Source: Saksenaea vasiformis B4078
Lineage: Eukaryota; Mucoromycota; Mucoromycetes; Mucorales; Saksenaeaceae
Reading direction: 5' to 3'
Assembly: GCA_000697055.1 (NCBI GenBank)
Contig: JNDT01001569.1
Span: 1-44,212, forward strand
DNA length: 44,212 nucleotides
Shown: positions 21,140 to 31,988 of the stretch, piece after piece
Position numbering within the stretch: the stretch's first letter is position 1
How the letters are laid out: every line of letters starts with the position of its first letter
The notes under the pieces: generated by a model
Seen by the model: the letters and a program-made list of their open reading frames with translations, nothing else
What the model was told of the DNA's origin: nothing
The model's database searches: none
Made by a program: the position numbers and the translations under genes

Positions 21140-22906
21140 ATGAATGCTGAGCAAGCAGAGATGAGGCAGCTTCAAGCTCTTGAGCAATTGGCTGTGCTTC
21201 AAAGTCGTGTCGAAGCCGTGCTCACTCAGACCTATGAACTCCACGAATATCCGATCCCTCGTCTGTTTGTTGTCCTTCCGCAGGACCCTTCAGGATGGGA
21301 CTCTGTCAATCCCTTATCGAACAAGTTCCGGCTCTACTTTTTGTGCGAGTGCGGAGAGCACACAAAGTCGATCAACAGCAAGAGCAAGGTTCCTCATCAC
21401 GTCCACATTGCTAACCACGGAGGGTACGAAATCATTCGACCCTCCGAGTTCTTTCAGCAGTACGGTTCCTATGTCCTCACAATCCTGAAAATGCTTAAGT
21501 TCGGGATCACTGTCGCAGGAGTTGTCATGCCAGCTTTGTCTCAATTGGTCAGTGCGGAGTTCATCGATCGGACCACTACGGGTTTAAAGCAGGAAAACAT
21601 CGAACCTGGGATGGATCTAGTCATTGGGTATATCGATAACATGTCGGCACACGATGGCGGATCTATCGAGGAGGACTCGAAGAGCAACAACAAGGCTGTT
21701 GGCCATGTTGCCGAGCAGATGAAGGACAACCACGCATTGGAAGGAGTCGATCCACGCAAGTTGGACACGTTCTTGAGAGGTGCTGACGGGAATAAAGTAT
21801 TGGGAAACCTGTACAAGACTGTCACGAACGAGGGACACGTCAAATGGGTGTGTTTTGACCACTATCATGAGAATAATAACAGATCGGCAGTCGAAGCGTT
21901 CCGACATGCAGTGGACGCAGTTGGAGGGTCATTTGACGAGAACAATGGTCTAGTGAACGTGAAACTTGAGTCAAGAGTGTTGGCAGAACAGTTTTATTCC
22001 GCGCTGGGGAAGGCCAGATCAGTCTATGAGCTCGATATCAGTCTGGATTTGGAGGGTAGCAGGAGTGATCTTGAAGCACTAGAGGAAGCACTCAAGAAAT
22101 CAAGAATAGCGATTCTTCGTCTTGATCTCTGGGAATTTCGACCAAACCTGGTTAGCAAACTATTACCAACTTCCGCTCGGTACGGTGTTCTTGTTCGCAT
22201 AATGGAGCATCCTAATATGAAAATGATTCACATTGTCCTTCCAAAGGACCTCATTAAGCTTTCCAGCTTCTCGCCAAAAAGGCTACTACACCTCCACAAG
22301 TTATCAATGGACATGAGGCCTGTATTGGCTGGAGAAAAGGATCTTAGATTATTGTCACAGACACTCAAGACCAATTCAACTCTGACTACTTTGGACTTGC
22401 GGGATAACTTGATCGGAGCAAGCAACGGAATTCAAGCGCTGGCTGAGGCGCTTAAGACTAACTCGACTCTGACAACTTTGGATTTGAGGAATAACTGGAC
22501 CGGGCACAGTGGAGCTCAGGCCCTGGCTGAGGCACTCAAGATCAATTCGGCTCTGACCACTTTGATCTTTCACAGCAACTTGTCCGGAGGAGGTAACGGC
22601 GCTCAAGCGCTGGCTGAAGCGCTCAAGTCCAACTCGACTCTGACAACTTTGGATTTGACGCGGAACTTGATCGGAGACAATGGAGCTCATGCCGTGGCTG
22701 AGGCACTCAAGATTAACTCGACTCTAACAGTTCTGAACTTGGAGTGCAACCTGATCGGAGACAACGGAGCTCAGGCCCTGGCGGAGGCACTCGAGACCAA
22801 CATGACTCTAACCGTTGTGAATCTGCGGCTCAACTCCATAAGAGAAAAAACAGACCAAGCACTGCATCAATTGCCTCATATCAAAAGAGGTGCCATGTTA
22901 CTATAG
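21140..22906 (+). CDS. NLR-like leucine-rich repeat (RNI-type) protein
   Basis: One open exon of 588 residues from the ATG at 21140. The frame continues upstream with plausible protein (QIVKLEQKPQAE) to an acceptor-like site near 21110, so a 5' exon may be missing. The N-terminal module (TYELHEYPIPRLFVVLP, FRLYFLCECGEHTK, EFFQQYGSYVLTILKMLKFG) is one I recall from Mortierella-type and other Mucoromycota proteins that pair it with leucine-rich repeats or NACHT domains. Residues about 400-570 hold six or seven RNI/NLRC3-type repeats (NSTLTTLDLRxNxIG, GAQALAEALK). No nucleotide-binding motif is seen. The coding sequence is visibly GC-richer than its surroundings, which may mean transfer or recent expansion. 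A role in self/non-self recognition is only an inference from domain type. Confidence 0.8.
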   Translation: MNAEQAEMRQLQALEQLAVLQSRVEAVLTQTYELHEYPIPRLFVVLPQDPSGWDSVNPLSNKFRLYFLCECGEHTKSINSKSKVPHHVHIANHGGYEIIRPSEFFQQYGSYVLTILKMLKFGITVAGVVMPALSQLVSAEFIDRTTTGLKQENIEPGMDLVIGYIDNMSAHDGGSIEEDSKSNNKAVGHVAEQMKDNHALEGVDPRKLDTFLRGADGNKVLGNLYKTVTNEGHVKWVCFDHYHENNNRSAVEAFRHAVDAVGGSFDENNGLVNVKLESRVLAEQFYSALGKARSVYELDISLDLEGSRSDLEALEEALKKSRIAILRLDLWEFRPNLVSKLLPTSARYGVLVRIMEHPNMKMIHIVLPKDLIKLSSFSPKRLLHLHKLSMDMRPVLAGEKDLRLLSQTLKTNSTLTTLDLRDNLIGASNGIQALAEALKTNSTLTTLDLRNNWTGHSGAQALAEALKINSALTTLIFHSNLSGGGNGAQALAEALKSNSTLTTLDLTRNLIGDNGAHAVAEALKINSTLTVLNLECNLIGDNGAQALAEALETNMTLTVVNLRLNSIREKTDQALHQLPHIKRGAMLL

Positions 22907-23203
22907 CACGCCTTCATTCGTGGTATATCATGGGTCGATGCCAGCTGCAAATAGAGAGTTGCTGGTGCTCCAAACCCGTAAAGTGGTAGTGATGAGAGAA
23001 AAGAATGTTATGAAGTTTGGGCTGTAAACCTTTATTCAGAGATGACGCGATAAACCTTTTAATTGCGAGCGCAAAATGCAGTGCGAGAGAGAAATGAAAG
23101 AAGGTAGGATAGCAAGGAAGTGTGATTTTCGTTTGATTCCCATAGTGTACTAAAGTCACGCTAACGTCTCCCTGCGAAGAGCAATTTTCTAAAGCCGAGG
23201 GCA
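22907..23203. other. 3' flank of LRR gene
   Basis: No coding signal. Confidence 0.45.
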
Positions 23204-23330
23204 AGAGATCGTCTGGGATAGCCTCTTAACGTTTATCTGGACCAGTTTAGAAAGCAGGCACTAGGTAAATCAGCACGGTGCTAATGGCCATAAATACACA
23301 ATAGAATGTCAGTATCGGCATGTATAGATA
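23204..23330 (+). repeat. Dispersed repeat B, copy 2
   Basis: Partner of 19808-19940; lies directly upstream of a repeat A copy. Confidence 0.55.
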
Positions 23331-23399
23331 CTGACGACCGCAATGGGATTTCGCTGATCAAAGGGAAAAGCGCAAAGCGGATTTACGGAATTTTCCTGT

Positions 23400-23710
23400 T
23401 ATTTCGTACCCTTTTGGAACTGTTTGGCGTTAGCTCCAAATAAACTTTACGTTGGATGTGTTCCTTTTGCATGCTGTACTCTTGAAACTTGCGTGGGAAG
23501 CAGATTTATGAATCAGCTCAAAGCACATCTGGCTGGTGTATTATTGGTTCACGGTTCTGCATTATTTGTTTTCGTGTCCAACTGAAACATTTATTTTCAG
23601 ATAATGATGGGTATTTACAGGAACGCACATATCTTCCCTTTTTCTTCGGTTCTTTTTCTTTAACTTCCCCGGAATGCACTTTTGATGAAATATACATGTG
23701 GGGATTAAGG
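23400..23710 (+). repeat. Dispersed repeat A, copy 2 (5' part)
   Basis: Aligns with 16100-16345, including TTTGGCGTTAGCTCCAAATA and the CTTCCCTTTTTCTTCGGTTC segment. Similarity ends near 23700. A short AATAAACAGTA match to the repeat end is seen near 24250. Confidence 0.65.
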
Positions 23711-23845
23711 CTCCGGATATTGTCCAGAAGTCCCGAGGCCTGTCTCGTCCTGATTGATATCTTCATCCCGCAGGACATGTCCCGATTATGATATCCCGTT
23801 CGAACTCGAGATGAAGTAGCATCCTATCCTATTAGGAGCCTTAGT

Positions 23846-24010
23846 TGGAATTGCTTAAGCATAACCCGTCGGAGAAGGAGGCACTGGGAACAGCAGTTTT
23901 CGTGATCCCGGTTAAGTTGGACAGTATGTTATTTTCACGGATAGATTTTAGTACCTGTCGATTGACTGCGTCTCAGGCTTGAAGATTTATCTCTTGGTCA
24001 TGAATGCAGT
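23846..24010 (+). pseudogene. Relic of a third seven-exon family gene
   Basis: Aligns with 28070-28230, the end of exon 6, intron 6 and the start of exon 7 of copy 2. Shared blocks are TTGGAATTGCT, AACCCGTCGGA, GCAGTTTTCGTGATC, TTATTTTCACGGATA and GACTGCGTCTCAGG. The intron is as similar as the exons. The donor reads GGTTAAG rather than GGTAAG. No open frame surrounds it. Confidence 0.8.
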
Positions 24011-24894
24011 GATTCTCGATAGTATTAATCCTCACTTTATTTCAATCCTTGGTGTGTCGCCTTCGGTAGGCTGCAACTACACAATCGTACGTTGAGTCAA
24101 CCTCACTCGTTTTCAATTCTCAGTAATTCCAACTGTCCGACGACCCTGCGAGTTGAAACTAATGAGAGATCACTTTATTCCTCTTTCCTCAACCCCAGCT
24201 TGGCTCTCAATAGACAAGAAACTTATACATTAACGGCAAAATACTATTCAATAAACAGTAAACGGATTTTCCAAATTGATCGAGTACGGCCACACAGGTG
24301 CTTTGTACGAAAAAGTGTTATGGATCACTTTTATACTGACAAAAAGAAGCGAGCGGGGAAAGCTAATCTGACATGTCATTAAGCTGTGCTAACTTGTCAA
24401 TCACCCTCTGTAATCTGGAGATATCCTCCTCGACAATGTTTCAGTACATTACAGTACTACAATTGAACCTGAATTTCTTCTAGCATTATTCCCAAGTATA
24501 CTACGTGTGTATCTAATCATACGTGTTTATAACTGGTATTTTGTATGATCTGCTTAGATACGTAATTCTTGTCATGAAAAGCGTTTGGAGAAACTCAAGA
24601 AGCTTGATCGTGTGGTCCACCACAGGTGTCCTATAATACGAACGCTGCGAAACGTTGCCTCGCTTGCTGTATCCATCTAGTCGGGCGGAGGTTGCACCTA
24701 CACCATCTAGTCGTTAAAAACGCAGCAACAGCAATAGACACTTGTTGCCGCCTTGAATCCGGTTTCCCTCTTGGGATCCAGATAGTTATATCTATGATAC
24801 GTAGTCAAAGTCATTGCTCGAACGATTCACTAACTCCACAAGAATAATCGTTTCTGTCGCTCGGAGATTTTATGCCAACTGGGTTGTGTCGATT
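24011..24894. other. Gene-less stretch
   Basis: No recognisable coding. A short tandem echo (CATCTAGTCG twice, about 24670-24715) is present. Confidence 0.4.
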
Positions 24895-25031
24895 GATTTG
24901 ACAGTCACTTGAGGAAAGTTCCCTTGGCACCACGCCAAGCAGCATTTGGGTTTAACTTATCATTGGCACCACTGACTTCACTATACCGGCTGCTGTGTCT
25001 TCTGGCATCTCGCGTACGATCTGCAACGCCG
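24895..25031 (+). pseudogene. 5' fragment of QCR9 (UTR plus first ~18 codons)
   Basis: Aligns by eye with 30047-30184, the 5' UTR and first codons of the intact QCR9. Shared blocks are GATTTGACAGTCACT, GAGGAAAG, GTGTCTTCTGG and TCTCGCGTACGATCT. The start codon is changed (ATACC where the gene has ATGCC). Similarity stops abruptly at about 25031, where an unrelated tandem repeat begins. Confidence 0.8.
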
Positions 25032-25172
25032 TAATTCTGGATGTAAACCTGGGACATGATCCGCTCTCTGCCAGTTTTTCAGATGATGGCTCTTTTTCTT
25101 TGGGTGTTCCTTCTCTGCCCTGATTCTGGATGTAAACCTGGGACATGATTAGCTCTCTGCCAGTTTTCCTGA
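25032..25172 (+). repeat. Direct repeat, two ~51 bp units 89 bp apart
   Basis: GATTCTGGATGTAAACCTGG-type units at about 25032-25082 and 25121-25172 are nearly identical (GGGACATGAT, GCTCTCTGCCAGTTTT). Confidence 0.8.
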
Positions 25173-26608
25173 CAATGGATATTTCTTCTCGCCGCTTTTC
25201 TTTCCCTAGATTGTTTTATTTCTCTTCCTTTTTAATGTGTTTTATGAAACTTTCTTTAGAAATCTGCACGCACCGCAGATAAATGTTGCTTTGAAAAGAA
25301 CAATCAAGCGGTCAGAACGGGTAGGAGCTCCAAAATATGACAGATGGGAGCAGAAATTAACGATCTACTATAGCAGGGTGATTATTCTATGACTTACTTC
25401 TCTTGTTTGATGTTAACCATATGAAGGTCAATCTAATGACGTGACGAACATCGTTAGCGAATGTCATGGAAAGAGACAACTGCAGTAGAGTACTTGAAAA
25501 GGCGGACATGGCTCCTGGATACGTACGACGTTGAATAACGCACCAAGCGTGGCGGATCCGATTTCACAGTACTGTACAGTGACTGACTCAAAGTTGGCTA
25601 AATTTCAGGCTATTTGAACTTCGAACGTTGAGAGTTGATATACAGTGTTGTTTTCTTAATCAACCTATGTAGAGTATCAGGCATTTGACTAATGAAGAAA
25701 ATATTAGAATTGTTACTCTGCATCAACCTGTATTATTTTGGTTATATCCGAGAGAAAGTATGACGACTTTTTGGTCCAGCGTATTTTGCATCTGCATGTC
25801 ATAGACCTTTCTGCATTGATCGAATCACATAATCAAGTTCTTGACTAGTTCAATAATTCTATTGACAGTAAACTGTCGTACTGTTACTGTCTTCTAGTAA
25901 GACAAGCAAAGCACGTTTATGCTCGGCTCATTGATCGATGAAGCGGCTAATATGTTGTACGGACAATTGAATCGTATGTAGAGCATTGGTTGTAGAGCAT
26001 TGGTGTTAATATTACAACTTCTCCATTTGAGGCGGCTAGTAATGATTCGCCTTCTGAGAGATATATCAGAGCCAATCACCCAAATCCTCGAACTTGATCA
26101 AATAATATATTTCCTTGTATCAAAACGTAAATCCTGGGATATTGATATGTTTCCGTAGCGGCAACAATACCGGAGGAGATGTCCTGCCATCATTAAAACG
26201 TGATGAACAGCTTTCCAACAGATGTTTGCCCGACAGGCTTTCAGCACGTAATTCTCCCTTTCACGACCAAAAAAGCATACTACCAGAGTGAAAATACAGT
26301 GTCAACTTTAGAAGATATGATACTTTCGCAAGTTTGCTTTTCCTTTTATCCGTAGATTTCTATTATCCTTGCCGGCTTCAGCGATTGTCGCCTTATCACC
26401 TTACCGCCACATCGTGATTTCCGTCTACGTAATATAGATCTGTTTCCCGGCCATGTATTTAGTTTCGGGGTATGAGACGCGTTCATGCTCATCTAAAAGA
26501 TGTACAGAAAAATTTTATATCCATGCAACAGGTCAGGTGTTTGCCAACAAAATTTCCGTTGCTCTCGCGACAAATCTGATCAACACTACTCTTTTGCCCT
26601 ACCGCTGA
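25173..26608. other. Gene-less stretch
   Basis: About 1.4 kb without recognisable coding on either strand; 5' flank of family copy 2. Confidence 0.45.
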
Positions 26609-28505
26609 ATGTCAACATCTTCGGAAGCACTGTGTAGAGATCCGAAGTTCAAGGATGGTAATGCTTGAATAGTATTGATCATGTCCTCATCACGACATCT
26701 AAAAAATAGAGATCGCTTCGGAGTTGAAGGCACTCAAGGAAAGAGATGGCGTAGTTACCATGTCATCCGTTGTGAATGCTTTACGCGATCTTATCCTGTC
26801 CAACACTGAAGCAGGAGAAAACGTGCTCGGTCTCCAAACTAAATGGATGCGAAGGATTAGGCTCACTTCCGCCATCATAGGGATACCAGTCGTGAGTGAA
26901 GTTAAAAATATCTAACACCGTTGTCAGGAAGCAAAGATTTATCAATTCTTAGGAGCCGGCAAGTCCAAATTGGGATAGCATCATAGATGAACTTTCTGGA
27001 CCAAGCACGCAACAACGTGCGACCCCATCGGTACCCTCTTCAGGAATATCGTCGTCATCGGCAGCGACAGCGACAACAAGCTCAACAACGTTTACGACGT
27101 CGAAAAAGATGGGTGACGAAGATATGGGAAGAGTAAAGGAGATGTTCAGGAAACTTGACGCCAATAAAATGTGGACACTCTCAACGGACACGATTGTCGA
27201 GAAGAAAATGGAGACATTTGCGGTCCAATGCGCTTATGAACAGTAGGTATCTAACAGCTTTTAGCAGGCCAAATATAGTATCGTAACGATCTCTCAGTCC
27301 CGTTCATTCTCTTATACTTGATCCCGAGGACCCATGCTGGATAGACTATTTCACTGATGGAGAGCTGCAAGAAATACGAACACACAAGATCCAAGCCCCT
27401 CCCGAATTACCCACCGCTGTTAAAGACTTGCTTCGTAGCTTCTTTCCCACAGTAAGCTGCCCTTTTTATTTGTGCACAGACTTTTAAAGGCTGCATCTAT
27501 GTCTTAACTTAATTAGAATCGAAACACACTGATTCTGACGTGATTTCCTAGACCACTGTTGACGAACTATTTGCTAAAGCTTATCAAAACCTGTCACATC
27601 CCACTGCGCATGATAAGGACGATTACTGGATACGGTGAGCAATGATCACAATTGCAGAATTGTTTTACGATGGTTATTTTCCCATCACAGATCAAAGCGA
27701 AAGGGATATCATGGCGTCAGTATGGGTAATTATACGCCTCTGTTTTATGGGTCATGGCATGGAGATTAGAACGTCAGTGGATGGTGTGCCCATGATTTTC
27801 CATTTGATCAAAGCACTTAATCAATAGTCTGTTCAGTCAGGAGCATACATCCAAATCAAACAAGAACAGAAGAAATTCCACTAGAACGCTAGCATCAACA
27901 TCTCCTATGCGACGACAACAACGTGGCAAGCTAGCGGATATGGTCATTCGCTTTGGAACTTATGAGCTTGGTTGTGTGGAAGCTGGCGCAAGAGACAATG
28001 GGTCCAATTCTACGAAAGAATTAGTGGATGGCAAGTGGAAGATACTGAAGATTATGAAAGATATGTTGTTGGAATTGCTGAAGCACAACCCGTCGGAAAT
28101 GGAAGCAGTGAGGACAGCAATTTTCGTGATCTCAGGTAAGTTGGACTGCATATTATTTTCACGGATATATTTTAGTAGCTGTCGACTGACTGCGTCTCAG
28201 GTTTGAAGATCTGTCTTGTAACGATGGATATGACTTGCGGATACGTTTACAGGGTCACACGGAGCAACTCTTTCACGTTTCCCAACAAAATCGAGATGTT
28301 ACATGACGTCGTACCAATATTTGCCATTATCCGGGAATGCCGAGAGATCCTTTTGAGAACTAAGCAGATATTGATGGACCCATTTGCGGTACTAGGTTCG
28401 AGCGACGTGCCAATTACGATTCCTCCTTGTACCATGTCACCTAGTCTGCCACCAAGCAAGAAGCGAAAGCGTAACTATCCTGAATTTGACATCCTGGATG
28501 ATTAA
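26609..28505 (+). pseudogene. Seven-exon family protein, copy 2, with in-frame TGA
   Basis: Exons 26609-26657, 26710-26891, 26953-27242, 27298-27451, 27552-27772, 27837-28135 and 28201-28505, about 499 codons with all phases closing and the same intron positions as copy 1; exon 4 has the same length, 154 nt. The conserved YEHPVHSLILDPEDPCW block, YFTDGELQEIR, ELGCVEAGA and SLPPSKKRKRN tail are present. At 27636-27638 a TGA interrupts exon 5 in frame, between WIR and AMITIAEL, truncating the product before the putative catalytic core. Otherwise the gene looks intact, so the stop is recent, is removed by an unseen splice form, or is an error. Confidence 0.72.
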
Positions 28506-28630
28506 TCTTGAGATCTTCGGATGACATTTTCTTCTTTTTTTCTATGGACCTTGTAAATAAATATGCCTATCCAGGAAGTGCATTGATTCTTGTAGCAGCG
28601 CGTCTTTCAGTCTGTGTTTTACTGTAGACT

Positions 28631-29640
28631 TTTCCCAATGGTTTTGCAGCCATTTGAAATTATTTGGCGTTGCTTCCAGTTAAACTTCGAGGTTTGAAGT
28701 ATGTCTTTACGTTCATCCAATTCTATGATTTATACGTGTCGTGCTATTCCATGTTACGTTTATCTTATTGGCATTTTCCCATTATCTGAGACAAAAGGCC
28801 TGTCAGAGACAGGGCCTCGTTGTCTGGTGCAAAGAACATGCTAAAGGTAGGAGGCGACCGTCTCGTATCAGTGACAGGATCCTCATACAAAGGATCTATC
28901 CATGATCAGATACTTATTATTTCATGTAAATGACGTGTCAGATACAAAGATTCTATTGTGTCAATGAAAGGAAAAAGAAAAGAAAAATACGCGCTGAAAG
29001 ATAGGAGTTCATTGTCTCACGAAAATAGTTTTAGATAACGGGGAAGTGGTGGGTGTCTAAGAGGAACACTACTTTTTCTTTTTTCTACATCTTATTCTAC
29101 TTCCTTGTCAATCCGTACATTGTATTTGCCTTTCTTGGTTCAATCTATGGCAAAGCTATCTGGTAAACGACGACACATGTCACCGAGAGCAAGGCATATG
29201 TCTGAAACCATCGAGTGTCGAAGACGTACTTAACTATAATAAAGCGGTAAAAAAATCAAGGAGCCGACGCACTTGGTCCCTAACATTTTCATACGACAGG
29301 GAGTGGGGTGGACATTTTTTCCGAAATTACAGTCCTCGGCTGTGCTCACCGTGGATTCGGCGTGGTGAGGCCGCCTGTACGAGCGACGGAATACCCGTCG
29401 AGAAAAGGTAGGGGACTTAAGTAAAAGACCTCACCGCATTATTTTCTGTACTAACCATGATATGTTATATGTCGCCCCGACAAATCTTGGGTCCATGGGA
29501 GGGTCAAATTCATGGAAATACTATATGTCCTCTCTGTCATAATCAGTATACCAAGCACGTTTGTTTTCTTTTCAGCGAAAGCCTGGTTCTTTCTGGATTC
29601 AAAGCTTACTTAGAGTAGCATAGAACGTATTTTCAATAAA
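28631..29640 (+). repeat. Dispersed repeat A, copy 3
   Basis: Starts just after family copy 2. Aligns with copy 4: TTGAAATTATTTGGCGT, TTCATCCAATTCTATGATTT, CCATGTTACGTTT, GTCAGAGACAGGG, and the end TTCAATAAACAG. Contains decayed minisatellite units at about 28790-28970. The middle is diverged. Confidence 0.65.
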
Positions 29641-30046
29641 CAGCACAAAGAATTCTATGTAACCGGACATTTCACGCCGCAGCCCACAAAATCGGCTCTG
29701 CACAGGCCACTTTGGGACCATACATGTTACACAGCGTAGATTAATTGAACGTGTCCTAAACTTTGCTCTTGATAAGACACCTGTTGACGTTTGGATTGCA
29801 ATATTTGGGATAATCTGTAGCATGGGATGCTATCTCTCAGAAAAGAGTTTCATATAAACTGGATAAGGTTTCCTATAGTCCATAGCTGTGTAACATTCAT
29901 GGTTCTTGAGACAATACCAGTAGTATTATACCGTTAGTATCTCTCGTGATTTTACTATTGTATAAGCGAGAACCAGGGACTCAATGCTGTTAACTTTTTG
30001 TCTGAGATATTGCCATGACCAGATCTCCTCGAAGCGGTGTTTTTGA
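29641..30046. other. Gene-less stretch upstream of QCR9
   Basis: Nothing coding; presumed QCR9 promoter. Confidence 0.45.
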
Positions 30047-30129
30047 TTTGACAGTCACTGAGGAAAGAGTCCTTGTCATCGCACAAAACAGCGTTTGCTT
30101 TTGTTTATCCTCGGACTGCCAACTTCATT

Positions 30130-30386
30130 ATGCCTGCTGCCGTGTCTTCTGGTTTCTCGCGTACGATCTACAACACCATCTTCAAGAAGAACTCCGTGTT
30201 CATTACCGCCATTTTCGCATCGGCCCTTGCATTCGAAGTCGGTTTCGATAGCCTCTCCAACAAGGTGTGGGATGATTTGAACAAGGGTGTAAGTAGAAAT
30301 AATAACAATAAATGCATTCGGAATGGTATTAAAAAATGAGTGTGTAGAAACAATGGAAGGACATCAAGGACAAGTACGAGCAGTAA
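30130..30386 (+). CDS. QCR9: Cytochrome bc1 complex subunit 9 (QCR9/UQCR10)
   Basis: Two exons, 30130-30288 and 30348-30386, encode 65 residues, the normal length for this small single-span subunit of respiratory complex III in the mitochondrial inner membrane. Diagnostic sequence: YNTIFKKNSVFITAIFASAL, then AFEVGFDSLSNKVWDDLNKG, with the C-terminal KQWKDIKDKYEQ supplied by the second exon. The hydrophobic stretch VFITAIFASALAFEV is the membrane span. The ATG at 30130 fits homologue lengths; an earlier in-frame ATG at 30073 would add 19 unlikely residues. A relic of its 5' end lies at 24895-25031. Confidence 0.95.
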
Positions 30387-30399
30387 AACGTTGATATAC

Positions 30400-30405
30400 A
30401 ATAAA
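30400..30405 (+). terminator. Poly(A) signal of QCR9
   Basis: AATAAA 13 bp after the stop codon. Confidence 0.55.
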
Positions 30406-31988
30406 ATTGGACTTGGAGGAGCGTAGAAAAACTAGAGAATTCTCCATGTTCACTGCCATGCGCGCAGTTTGGTAAACCGTGCTGTTTCCCCTTTTTCAGC
30501 GATATAAGGCGGTATCTTCATTACAGAGAGGACATGGGGAGCGAGGAACTTGGTGATTTTTGTAAAGATCATTCCCCAATTTCTGATAATATCGCATCCT
30601 ATGGTGTGTGATTAGAATTTTACAATCTGCTGTTTCATGCGATTGAGAGCTATAGTGGTGTGGGACAATTGATGTTACGGGATAACTATACTGGAAGATT
30701 CTGTCGAAGAAGGATCACTGACGACCTTGAGCAGAAGCAGCCATTTTAGACATGTTTTGATAACCAGTTCGGCCAGTAACTACCTGCTTGTGCCCGTGTC
30801 TGGCTTCACATAGTGAATTATTCGGTGGATAAACCGTACGTAAAGTGTTTGAAATAGGTGATAAGTAGATGTTACTCCAGCTCTTGGTCTTGACAAGCAC
30901 TTCCTGTATGATGAGCGCTTGAGGAGGGACAAAATCCTGATGACTATGTTGATAGATCTGGTCTTGTCAATTGATAGAATAGTATGACACGGTTCTGTTT
31001 AAAACAATAAATACTGCGGCTTTTGACACACGCTCTGTTGCCCTGTCTTGAAGAAGACAAAGGAAAAGAACGCATGGAGGAGACGCGAGAAGAGCGTCTT
31101 GATTGAGTTGGCAGGAAGGCGCGATGCAGAAGGTGTTCCACCATACGAGAAACCATTATGGAGGATGCAGTGTATAACGTGATATCGGACAGGGCGTGCA
31201 TTGGGTCACGACGTAAAGAATCTAGAAACAGGTGAAGAATACAGAGCTGCACACCGGTGATTTCTCATATGTGGGTGCTTTGATGGGAGGTCTCGGTAGT
31301 TGGTTGAGGACATAAAAGTTAGGATCCAGCACTGCAAGAAAGTCTCGCGCCTTTGTATATTGTATATCTACTAGATGCAACGACGGTTGGTGTCGATGCA
31401 TTAGATTTGTCTTACTAGACTATTCATTTCGCACGGCGACACTATACACTATTTGGTAAATCCGTCGGCTAGGTGAGCTTGGGAACAGCTAGACAGATCG
31501 ATGATCCTAAGCCATTTACAGACGGAAGCCTACAAGGCAACCACCATGATAAAACAGTCGTTGAGGAATGGCATGTGAGACTATGCATTGCTACGGTACT
31601 ACTACAATTCAGTTCCGCGGTCTATGTGGGATGAGTTTTAAAGAAGTGTGAGAAGTATCTCTTGAAAGACATGTGCGACAATGTAAGTTAAAATGAAATA
31701 ACTAGCATAGCCTGAACGACATAATAGAAATCATGGTTAGGAATTACTGAGATCAAACTTTGTCGTTGGTACTTTAGATGATCGATGAAAAGGGTGGTTT
31801 GCATTTCCGAAAAGAAGTTATTCTACTCAGGCTATTGGATATGCAATAGCGGAGAAAGGGGTGCCCAAATTGCTCGGATCCAAAAAGCCAATCCTTTTTC
31901 ATTTCCACTCTTTCCCTTTCAAAGCGTTTGGTCACGCACATCCTTATTTCACTCAACGTAACGGCGAGCCTTTTTCTTCATCGTCATC
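30406..31988. other. Gene-less stretch
   Basis: About 1.6 kb. A minus-strand open frame at 31252-30944 is Ser/Arg-rich without known motifs. Nothing else seen. Confidence 0.45.

Noticed and set aside
22376..22690. Minus-strand open frame under the LRR repeats
   Set aside because: Repetitive shadow of the leucine-rich repeats.
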